Origin: Chitinivibrionales bacterium
Lineage (GTDB): Bacteria; Fibrobacterota; Chitinivibrionia; Chitinivibrionales; WJMI01
DNA: 5,098 nucleotides
Direction: 5' to 3'
Assembly: GCA_014729595.1 (NCBI GenBank)
Contig: WJJU01000007.1
Coordinates: 1-5,098, forward strand
In this document: piece by piece, positions 1 through 4,990 of the stretch
Position numbering within the stretch: the first letter of the stretch is position 1
How the letters are laid out: each line of letters starts with the position of its first letter
Translations under genes and position numbers: made by a program
Notes under the pieces: generated by a model
The model's input: the letters and a program-made list of their open reading frames with translations, nothing else
Told to the model about the DNA's origin: nothing
Databases searched by the model: none

Positions 1-147
1 TGTTCGTCGGCGGATTTCTTTATTGAGTCGCTCAAGTGGATTGTTCGTCCGTATACAACGCCAATGCTCGCGAGTGAAGCTCATATACGTCAGTGTTTCT
101 TCAATGCTCTCCCAGACCTTCTTTATAGTAAACGCACGAATACTCAT
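1..147 (-). pseudogene. IS256-family transposase, C-terminal fragment (runs off left edge)
   Basis: On the minus strand the 49 codons read SIEETLTYMSF, then EHWRCIRTNNPLERLNKEIRRRT split across the same frame. This is the hallmark C-terminal segment of IS256-family (Mutator-type, DDE) transposases: a ..EETLxY..F..EHW stretch followed by the TNNPLERLN.EIRRRT block, where the last acidic catalytic residue is expected. These enzymes cut and paste their own insertion sequence. A full protein is about 390-410 residues, and the roughly 300 N-terminal residues with the first two catalytic aspartates should lie at higher coordinates. They are absent: the frame meets a TAA at 190-192, and no IS256-like peptide was recognised in any minus frame between 150 and 540. 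The ATG at 145-147 is the first in frame but is probably not a true start. The gene continues beyond position 1, so its 3' end and terminal inverted repeat cannot be judged. The family call is firm; the truncated state is an inference. Confidence 0.82.
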
Positions 148-562
148 AGTCCTATTCCTCTCATTCGCTCTACCGGACCTCAGAACTCTTTACCACACCA
201 ACGTGCGGCGTCCAAGCATCAATGGGTACCCGCCAACGATCCGACTCAAGTGTGGAATTTGCCGTGTATGCATCGCAAAGAACCGCACGCTTAGTGGGCG
301 GGATGGAATTGAAATGTCTTGATTTAGCGCTTGCAAATACGAATCTAACTCAAGGCTATTATAGATCTAATACCAGTGCTGTCCAAAACAGATGTTTTTT
401 ATCCCAAAATCGCTTTTCGTGGATCAAATAGCCCAATTTTTCTACGTTCGCTCGTCCGAGTAACGGTTTCGAATCCTTGGCTTGTTCTTGATTTTTATAT
501 CAAAAAACAATGTTTTCTCAATTGACTATTCTATATAAATTAGGTATTCACTATACAAAATG
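148..562. other. AT-rich intergenic stretch without a recognisable gene
   Basis: No open frame here has both a plausible start and a recognisable product. The plus-strand frames covering it have no coding character. On the minus strand, 359-499 is open for 47 codons between two stops. It contains a Lys-rich stretch (..EKRFWDKKHLFWTALVLDL) but has no start codon or ribosome binding site and matches nothing I know, so it may be a decayed gene end. The segment from about 480 to 560 is very rich in A and T. No IS256 inverted repeat could be identified that would mark the missing end of the adjacent transposase fragment. Confidence 0.5.
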
Positions 563-716
563 CCGTCTCCCCCCAAGTATGGGGGGGAACAAAAGGGGGG
601 CTGGGCTATAACGGCGTTACGTTGGCCCTCGCATCCTGCTCGGGGGGCCTCGCCCCAGCCTTACGGCAGCCGCCTTCGGCTACAAGCAGGGGTATAGGGG
701 GCGGCCCGAACCCCCT
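563..716. repeat. GC-rich, highly structured intergenic island (candidate repeat or structured RNA)
   Basis: A block dominated by G and C runs sits between AT-rich flanks with abrupt borders. It contains a series of inverted repeats. CCCCCC (569-574) can pair with the G run at 581-587 across a 6-nt loop. GGCTGGG (599-605) pairs with CCCAGCC (654-660). GGGG within 642-647 pairs with CCCC (653-656). CCTGCT (635-640) pairs with AGCAGG (685-690). AGCCG (668-672) pairs with CGGCT (677-681) over a 4-nt loop. GGGGG (697-701) pairs with CCCCC (711-715). No frame through it looks coding. Its compactness and nested pairing fit either a dispersed palindromic repeat carried in many intergenic spaces or a structured RNA; copy number in the genome would separate the two. 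The structures are seen, the role is unknown. Confidence 0.5.
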
Positions 717-743
717 TCAAAAACCTATTTTGGACAAGTATGA

Positions 744-1061
744 ATACATAATTTGAATTGGACTCAGGAACTCGATTGGCAGAATGAAGGGGTTGTAGAT
801 TCGGATTTCGCTTATGCCGTTTTCCCTGATATCGAAGGGGACACCTTGGGGATCAAGGTACATTTCCCTCGGATTATTCACGCGGATTCCTTGCGTATAG
901 AAATCTGTTGCCGAAATTTTGTTTTTGCACCAAGAAAAATCGGACTAAACTATATTGCGCTTGATGGAATTTCCATGCTGCATGGTGCGGTTGCACGGGG
1001 AAGGGATGGCGAGGGAACGCCGCGTGGTCGTGGAATGGTCAATACCGGTTTTTGGATATAA
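744..1061 (+). pseudogene. Coding-like open frame without a proper start, probable gene fragment
   Basis: The frame opens after a TGA at 741-743 and stays open to TAA at 1059-1061. Codon use in roughly 753-990 is typical of real genes: many codons begin with G (gaa, gat, gtt, gcc, ggg, gac) and the peptide is well mixed, for example FAYAVFPDIEGDTLGIKVHF. No ATG with a ribosome binding site precedes it. The first usable start is a TTG at 753, and the ATG at 740 belongs to another frame and stops at once. The product, about 100 residues, is not one I recognise. It has no signal peptide or clear membrane segment, and its last 30 residues are Gly/Arg-rich. It begins soon after the GC-rich island, so the most economical reading is the 3' remnant of a gene whose front was lost or displaced there. 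A short genuine gene with a TTG start remains possible. Confidence 0.3.
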
Positions 1062-1064
1062 TTG

Positions 1065-1080
1065 GCAATTTTTAAATTGC
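1065..1080. repeat. 16-bp AT-rich palindrome behind the open frame
   Basis: GCAATTT (1065-1071) and AAATTGC (1074-1080) are perfect inverted repeats separated by two T bases, starting 4 nt after the stop of the preceding frame. No T-tract follows, so it is a poor terminator. It could be an operator-like site or chance in AT-rich DNA. Confidence 0.3.
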
Positions 1081-1440
1081 GAAATCGATTATTCTACGGC
1101 TACCTGTCCTTCTTTGAGCAGCGAGGATGAGCCCTTTTATGAATATATTGGTGTAATTGATCCATAGAATGGACGCAGGCAAAAACAGGGCAAAATAAGT
1201 CGCGATGGTCATCATGTAGTAAGCAATTCCCGTATACACCATGCCGGCGATATGGGAATTCAAGCGCTTGATTCACCTTTTTCTCAATCTGTTAGCTGCC
1301 AATTTTTATAGCGACAGTTGCAGGCCAATGATGCCGTAAGGAAATACCTGAGTACCCCAAGATTCCGAACGGGATCAGCAATGCCGACAGTTAGATTTTG
1401 AGACGGAAGCTGCAGGCCATACGTGTTATGGACTGAACGG

Positions 1441-1460
1441 CATACGTGTACATACGTGTA
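1441..1460. repeat. 10-bp tandem repeat (CATACGTGTA x2) with a third partial copy upstream
   Basis: CATACGTGTA occurs twice in tandem at 1441-1450 and 1451-1460, and CATACGTGT again at 1418-1426. The upstream copy lies inside a small hairpin, CCATA (1417-1421) with TATGG (1427-1431). It could be a binding-site array about 200 bases upstream of the gene at 1667, or simple slippage; nothing in the sequence decides. Confidence 0.55.
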
Positions 1461-1651
1461 CTTGGTCGGATCGTGATATGTCAAAGAAAGGAGAGAGATG
1501 TCAATAATGGAGATTTAACGAAGGTATACTATTCCGTATCGTCAGGATCACTCTCGAATCAAAAGTAATCGCAGCTTAGAACCAAGGGTTGAACGGGCTT
1601 GAGGCGCCCAAAAAGCCTCACAATTCTTGTGTGGAAGTTTACTACATTATT

Positions 1652-1659
1652 AAGGAGGG
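1652..1659 (+). promoter_or_regulatory. Strong ribosome binding site AAGGAGGG
   Basis: AAGGAGGG lies 7 nt before the ATG at 1667, a near-perfect Shine-Dalgarno match with good spacing. It decides the start: an in-frame TTG at 1589 would add 26 residues but has no such site and would put the signal peptide far from the N-terminus. Confidence 0.85.
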
Positions 1660-1666
1660 TTGTACA

Positions 1667-3283
1667 ATGGTTGATGTAAAGAAGTATCAGGAAAAGAGGG
1701 GACGCGTTCTCGGATGGATGGCAGGGATGAGCGTGGTAGTATCACTGGGTGCTTCCGCTATTGACGCGGCTGCTCCACAGGCGCCAAGCAACTTTTATCC
1801 CCACGCACGCTCGACGACATCCATTGAGTTGTTCTGGGATGATAACTCAGACGACGAAATCGGATTTCGCATTTACCGCACCACCATCGAAACGTATTCC
1901 GATACGGAAAAGCCTTCCGGTCCGATTGCCACGGTTTCGGGTACATCCTACCTCGACAATGATGCAGGGCCCATGGATCCCGGCTCTGACTACTTCCGCT
2001 ACTGGGTCGAGGCTTACAACTCCGACGGCACAAGCGCGAGTGTTTCGGTCGATGCGGCTCCCCACTTCTCGGACGTAGATGAATGGGTAGCCATACAGTG
2101 CAAGGATGGACTTAAGTACATCGATGGGTTCTACAGCGGAGCCGGGGATCCCAATGATCTCAGCATGACCACGGAGATCGACGACTTTTCTCTTTGGGGT
2201 AAGTTCGCCTATGCCAGCGCATATGACTACGTCTTTCAAAACAAAGGTAATGGCCTCATTCTTGCCGCCGGCGATTACTGGAATGGCAAGGTAGCCAATT
2301 ATTGCCGAAACGATGCGTTCTACCAGGAAATCGATCAGGGTGACGGTTGGCACGCATTGTACAATTATGACCACTATGAAGAATACCTCACCAAAATCAA
2401 TGACAACCAGTTGCTCCTGAACGAAACGATCACGGATGCCGGTCAATGGCGATACGTTTCCCTGGATACCTATCGTTTGAAGAGCAAATCCACAGGTTAC
2501 TTCCTCTGCCCCGAAGCGGATGTTGCCGGTTCGGCGATTACCGTCGATATTGACGACGGCACCGACTGGTTTCGTTGGATAAAGGTTGCGAACGGAGATC
2601 ATTTCCACCTTAAGCACGCCGCGACCGGAATGTTCTTTCAGCCTACCACCAGCAGCGACGGGTCGCTTCTGGAACTCGTTGACGCGAGTGAGGACGGCAA
2701 TTGGACCCAATGGTCCGATGTTGCCTCCGGCGACGGCGCCACGGTCTTTCTCAAGAACAAGGCTACCGAAAAGCACGTTCGCCCCGAGATCAATTCTCCC
2801 GGAACCTATGTTCAGCAGCAGCCCAGTTCCTGGACGGGCGATTGGACACGGTGGGAGTATATGGCTTCGGAGCCTGCACCGGACGCCGTCTACACGATCC
2901 GCAACCTCGCCACCGACAGGCACCTAAACGGCAACGGATCCGGCAACACGGCTCAGATGGTTCCCAAGTCCTGGACCGGCAACTTCTCTAAATGGCACAA
3001 AGAGATGGTTGACGATACCTATTTCCGTCTCAAGTGTGTCGGCAGCGGCAAGTATCTCACTGCCTCACCCTGCGAAACCAATGGCGCAGCCATCGAGATG
3101 ACTGAAAACGCCGAATCGGCCGCGGAGTGGCGTCTCACCCGGATCGGTGCAGCTTTTAAGCTGGACACGAGGACTTGCACCTCGAACCCCTACCTGTACA
3201 GTGGTGGTTCAAAGGGGTACCCGACCCTCGCTCCCAATAATTGGACCGGCAACCACACGGACTGGATCCTTACTGACTACTAG
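1667..3283 (+). CDS. Secreted fibronectin type III protein with three tandem beta-trefoil-like domains
   Basis: Predicted 538-residue exported protein. Residues 1-36 form a signal peptide: a charged start with KK and KR, a hydrophobic core around LGWMAGMSVVVSLGASA, and likely cleavage near AIDA-A. Residues 38-132 read as one fibronectin type III domain (PxAPSNF, SIELFWDDNSDDEIGFRIYR, YWVEAYNSDG). Residues 139-538 consist of about nine units, each ending in an aromatic W-x-x-V/I-like strand at W177, Y219, W261, W304, W349, W396, W443, W488 and W533, spaced 42-47 residues. WTG(D/N) precedes several of them. Units open with strands such as YRLKSKSTGYFL, FHLKHAATGMFF and YTIRNLATDRHL, the pattern of ricin/fascin-like beta-trefoils, so nine units suggest three trefoils (139-264, 267-399, 406-538). 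No enzymatic domain, anchor or C-terminal sorting signal is visible. A role in binding glycans or surfaces is inferred. The gene is monocistronic: it has its own ribosome binding site and a terminator 69 nt after the stop. Confidence 0.88.
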   Translation: MVDVKKYQEKRGRVLGWMAGMSVVVSLGASAIDAAAPQAPSNFYPHARSTTSIELFWDDNSDDEIGFRIYRTTIETYSDTEKPSGPIATVSGTSYLDNDAGPMDPGSDYFRYWVEAYNSDGTSASVSVDAAPHFSDVDEWVAIQCKDGLKYIDGFYSGAGDPNDLSMTTEIDDFSLWGKFAYASAYDYVFQNKGNGLILAAGDYWNGKVANYCRNDAFYQEIDQGDGWHALYNYDHYEEYLTKINDNQLLLNETITDAGQWRYVSLDTYRLKSKSTGYFLCPEADVAGSAITVDIDDGTDWFRWIKVANGDHFHLKHAATGMFFQPTTSSDGSLLELVDASEDGNWTQWSDVASGDGATVFLKNKATEKHVRPEINSPGTYVQQQPSSWTGDWTRWEYMASEPAPDAVYTIRNLATDRHLNGNGSGNTAQMVPKSWTGNFSKWHKEMVDDTYFRLKCVGSGKYLTASPCETNGAAIEMTENAESAAEWRLTRIGAAFKLDTRTCTSNPYLYSGGSKGYPTLAPNNWTGNHTDWILTDY

Positions 3284-3352
3284 AAACGAAATCGCGCCTG
3301 CAAGGCGAAACCCTATGGGTTGAACCTGGGCTCCATTTCGGCGAAATCCCTG
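3284..3352 (+). other. 3' untranslated spacer with two small hairpins
   Basis: Between the stop codon and the terminator two short perfect stems occur: CGCCT (3295-3299) with AGGCG (3303-3307), and AACCC (3309-3313) with GGGTT (3317-3321), each over a 3-nt loop. Neither has a T-tract. They may shield the mRNA 3' end; no further role is visible. Confidence 0.35.
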
Positions 3353-3390
3353 AGGTGCACCCCCATGAATGGGGGCGCACCTTTCTCTTT
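3353..3390 (+). terminator. Strong intrinsic terminator of the secreted-protein gene
   Basis: AGGTGC-A-CCCCCAT (3353-3366) pairs with ATGGGGG-C-GCACCT (3369-3382) over a 2-nt GA loop, with one A/C mismatch in a 14-bp stem. The T-rich tail TTCTCTTT follows (3383-3390). It lies 69 nt behind the stop at 3283 and nothing else on the plus strand needs it. The 3' arm can also pair downstream: GGGCGCAC (3373-3380) with GTGCGCCC (3391-3398). The sequence right behind the tail resembles a group IIC intron, for which such terminators are the usual insertion target. Confidence 0.85.
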
Positions 3391-3640
3391 GTGCGCCCTG
3401 CCGTGCGCACTTGCTTGATGGTGCGGGAGTGAGGGCCCCCAAGTCCACTGCACCCCGACACGGGGAAGTGTTGGCCGGACGCCAAGGGCGCCCACCGTGA
3501 GATGGGATCTCAAGAAAGCGGTTTCGACCCCGGGAACATGAAAGCGACCTATCGGCGCGTGGTAGGAAACAGGGGTGATGCGGCCTCTTGTGCTGTTGCG
3601 ACTCGTTGTGCCCGCCAAACATCCAGCGATTTGGGAACCT
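3391..3640 (+). ncRNA. 5' fragment (domain I) of a group IIC-like intron inserted behind the terminator
   Basis: Group II introns are self-splicing ribozymes that move with an encoded reverse transcriptase; class C targets the DNA just behind intrinsic terminators. Here GTGCGCCC, matching the GUGYGNC 5' consensus, starts exactly after the terminator tail. Then come a stem GGTGC..AGTG/CACT..GCACC (3420-3431 with 3446-3454) and a stem CGACAC/GTGTTG (3456-3461 with 3468-3473). After these is the block CGCCAAGGGCG (3480-3490), a stem CCCACC/GATGGG capped by a GTGA GNRA tetraloop (3491-3506), and GGGATCTCAAGAAAGCGG (3504-3521). Order and spacing follow class C domain I as I remember it (CGCAAGGG, GNRA hairpin, GGAAUCUGAAGGAAGC). 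No reverse transcriptase, domain V or domain VI follows, so it cannot splice by itself. The right limit is approximate; the fragment is lost before the RAYT element end at 3652. The identity rests on remembered consensus, not an alignment search. Confidence 0.58.
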
Positions 3641-3651
3641 TCACTACAGGT

Positions 3652-3680
3652 ACGGGGTGACGGGGTCAGGGTGACGGGGT
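3652..3680 (+). repeat. Cluster of ACGGGGT direct repeats at the left end of the RAYT element
   Basis: ACGGGGT occurs three times, at 3652-3658, 3660-3666 and 3674-3680; the last two lie in the longer tandem unit GGGTGACGGGGTC. The inner copy passes into the terminal inverted repeat. GGGTCAG (3663-3669) also has an inverted mate CTGACCC at 3725-3731, so the left end could fold as a REP-doublet-like hairpin around 3663-3731. Confidence 0.65.
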
Positions 3681-3705
3681 CGGACCAGGATAAATCATTG
3701 ATTTA
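3676..3705 (+). repeat. Left terminal inverted repeat of the RAYT element
   Basis: It begins GGGGTCGGACCAG (3676-3688) and continues into an AT-rich half containing ATTGAT. It is inverted with respect to 4798-4827: 13 of 13 then 12 of 17 positions agree. The GGTC-G-GACC core is itself palindromic. Confidence 0.75.
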
Positions 3706-3848
3706 AAAGCCATTAAGTATATGACTGACCCAATTCTAATCGGTTAAATAGCAAATTTTATATACCAATTCATCGCATTAAGCTACATGATTGGAAAGCC
3801 TTCACAATTAACAATAAACTAAAGATATATGAAGTAAGTAATTGATTT

Positions 3849-4658
3849 TTAAGCGGTAACATCCCAAGGCACCAGATTTGAGCCACCCAAACAACACATC
3901 TGGTCTCCCCTATCCGTTCCATACCACACCGAAGGTTCTCGTACAACTAACTGATCAGCCGATTGTTGCATAGCATTCGAAAAATGGGCTTTTGAAGCTT
4001 TCTTGAGAATATTATCGATTGTTGACACGAATGTCTTTCCACCTACTGCAATGCTGGTGCTCCAACGCTTGTCGCATTTACTAGGTCCACTTCCAAGGTT
4101 AGTTGTAATAGACTGCTGACGATGAGCGCGAATGGCAGATGTATCAGCCACTCCCAAAAGCTCCGATAGTACTTCTCGATCGATGAGTGGATTCCGTACT
4201 CGCTTCATAGTCAATTCACGATACCCGCAATGAACCCAATCCCCAGGATCTTTTACCACACCCGCGCGAACCATATTTAGGTCAATGTAATCCATACAAC
4301 GAAGGAAATAATTCCCCGTCTCCACAACTGTTGCATGATAACGATCCTCCCAAAATGCCCCTCTGCGTCCTTTACGAAAGTTGTACCCCTCAGCAGTGCT
4401 TCCCGCAATCAGCTGCATGCTTTTGGAAATGCGATATGGATCATCAGTACCCAGTACCAATAGATGGATATGGTTGCAGGTAACACAATAATTTAGCACC
4501 CGAAGTCCAAAGCGCTCTTTCGCCGTTCTCAACCAGTCTCGCCACCGCGCTCGATCATAGGAGATATTAAGGAGAAAATCACGATTATGGCAACGATGAG
4601 TGATGTGCCAAGGATAGCCTGCAGGGAAAAAACGAAAATAACGGTTTGCGCGTGGCAT
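3849..4658 (-). CDS. RAYT: REP-associated Y1 (HUH) transposase-like protein
   Basis: 269-residue protein of the IS200/IS605 Y1 transposase superfamily, in the REP-associated tyrosine transposase (RAYT) branch. These enzymes nick and join single-stranded DNA at short palindromes. It starts with the family's typical MPRANRYF..G..WHITHRCHNRDFLL block (residues 1-30), followed by VLNYCVTCNHIHLLV with the metal-binding HxH at H63 and H65. SMQLIAG (80-86) and GAFWEDRYHAT (100-110) follow, then YIDLNMVRAGVV with the likely catalytic Tyr at Y124, and a less conserved C-terminal half. All catalytic residues are present, so it may be active. Two ATGs lie in tandem (4661 and 4658). The AAGGAG at 4665-4670 is 3 nt from the first and 6 nt from the second, and the family start favours 4658. 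An upstream in-frame start at 4745 would add 29 unrelated residues. It stands alone between inverted repeats, and its AT-rich composition differs from the secreted-protein gene. Confidence 0.9.
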   Translation of the reverse strand: MPRANRYFRFFPAGYPWHITHRCHNRDFLLNISYDRARWRDWLRTAKERFGLRVLNYCVTCNHIHLLVLGTDDPYRISKSMQLIAGSTAEGYNFRKGRRGAFWEDRYHATVVETGNYFLRCMDYIDLNMVRAGVVKDPGDWVHCGYRELTMKRVRNPLIDREVLSELLGVADTSAIRAHRQQSITTNLGSGPSKCDKRWSTSIAVGGKTFVSTIDNILKKASKAHFSNAMQQSADQLVVREPSVWYGTDRGDQMCCLGGSNLVPWDVTA

Positions 4659-4664
4659 CATATG

Positions 4665-4670
4665 CTCCTT
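4665..4670 (-). promoter_or_regulatory. Ribosome binding site AAGGAG of the RAYT gene
   Basis: On the minus strand AAGGAG precedes CAT-ATG-ATG. The 6-nt gap to the second ATG is more usual than the 3-nt gap to the first and supports the start at 4658. Confidence 0.7.
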
Positions 4671-4797
4671 GATAGGGTTGAATAGATTGGATAAATACAT
4701 TGCCGCAGTGGATGCGATGGTGCTAAATCTAAATAATAGGCGCACAATTTGTCAGTTAAGCGATTAAAAAGGCCTCGTTTTGGAGTGAAATCGACTA

Positions 4798-4827
4798 TAT
4801 ATCAATCACTTAGGCTGGTCCGACCCC
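4798..4827 (-). repeat. Right terminal inverted repeat of the RAYT element
   Basis: CTGGTCCGACCCC (4815-4827) is the exact reverse complement of 3676-3688, and the adjoining ATCAATCACTTAGG matches the AT-rich half of the left copy. It sits about 140 nt upstream of the RAYT start, so the gene's promoter must lie between. Unlike the left end it has no extra GGGGTC copies. Confidence 0.75.
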
Positions 4828-4861
4828 ATTTCTCTTCTCTCCCTCGACCCTTCTCCCACAA

Positions 4862-4876
4862 TAGGCGCCGCGCCTA
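4862..4876. repeat. Small GC-rich palindrome TAGGCG/CGCCTA
   Basis: TAGGCG (4862-4867) and CGCCTA (4871-4876) are perfect inverted repeats over a CCG loop, and GCGCCTA returns at 4889-4895. Function unknown. No T-tract follows, so it is not an intrinsic terminator. Confidence 0.35.
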
Positions 4877-4965
4877 CCGTGCGCCCCAGCGCCTACTGTC
4901 TGAATTGCAACGTCACCAAAAAACAATTGTCCCAAGACCAATGCATTATATATTATTGTAATTAT

Positions 4966-4983
4966 ACGGGATACCCGTTTTTC
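4966..4983 (+). terminator. Weak terminator-like hairpin ACGGG/CCCGT plus T5
   Basis: ACGGG (4966-4970) pairs with CCCGT (4974-4978) over a 3-nt loop, and the last T of the stem begins a five-T run. The stem is only 5 bp and no plus-strand gene ends just upstream, so it may be chance. On the minus strand it has no T-tract. Confidence 0.25.
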
Positions 4984-4990
4984 ACTTTTA

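Larger units (their letters stand above)
1062..1651. other. Intergenic and leader region upstream of the secreted-protein gene
   Basis: No convincing gene was found in about 590 bases. Two short minus-strand frames (1072-1263 with a TTG start, hydrophobic; 1284-1484) lack ribosome binding sites and known motifs. The second contains the TGCAGGCCA word twice (1319-1327 and 1411-1419), hinting at local duplication. Close to the downstream gene there is a hairpin TGAGGC/GCCTCA (1600-1605 with 1615-1620, 9-nt loop). A second small stem CACAA/TTGTG (1619-1623 with 1627-1631) shares two bases with it, so the two compete slightly. A TATACT at 1525-1530 resembles a -10 box but has no good -35 partner, so I do not call a promoter. 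Confidence 0.4.
3676..4827. mobile_element. RAYT element bounded by ~30-bp inverted repeats
   Basis: The transposase-like gene is framed by inverted repeats that match perfectly over GGGGTCGGACCAG and then at 12 of 17 further positions. The unit is about 1.15 kb, AT-rich inside and quite unlike the GC-rich DNA on its left. RAYT proteins are Y1 single-strand transposases associated with short palindromic REP sequences that often flank the gene in opposite orientation, which fits here. No target duplication is expected from this chemistry and none was found. Whether the whole unit moves, or only the short end sequences spread, cannot be told from one copy. Confidence 0.65.

Noticed and set aside
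23..431. Plus-strand open frames of 69-99 codons at the left edge
   Set aside because: They are antisense to the IS256 transposase fragment or span DNA without coding character, with no start signals or motifs.
461..480. TTCGAAT at 468-474, resembling the T-loop of a tRNA
   Set aside because: The flanking bases do not form the T stem (the expected G53-C61 pair is broken), and no acceptor, D or anticodon arms are present.
1072..1263. Minus-strand 63-codon frame encoding a hydrophobic peptide (MMTIATYFALFLPASILWI)
   Set aside because: It has only a TTG start without a ribosome binding site and no recognised family; hydrophobic peptides arise easily from such DNA. A small membrane protein cannot be fully excluded.
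1418..1460. Short repeats as a possible CRISPR array
   Set aside because: Units are 10 bp in direct tandem without spacers, and no cas genes are present.
1525..1530. TATACT as a -10 promoter box for the gene at 1667
   Set aside because: No acceptable -35 element lies 16-18 bases upstream, and such hexamers are frequent in AT-rich DNA.
1847..2923. Long minus-strand open frame of 358 codons antisense to the secreted-protein gene
   Set aside because: It is the mirror of a well-supported gene with signal peptide, ribosome binding site and regular repeats. Its peptide shows no domain, and it has no own start signal.
3209..3622. Minus-strand open frames across the terminator and intron-like region
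   Set aside because: They are Arg/Pro/Gly-rich products of GC-rich structured DNA, read through the terminator hairpin, and have no ribosome binding site or known motif.
4879..4886. Second GTGCGCCC word behind a small hairpin, like a group IIC 5' end
   Set aside because: The following sequence lacks the CGC-AAGGG, GNRA and ATCT-AAG blocks, and the upstream palindrome has no T-tract. Treated as chance.
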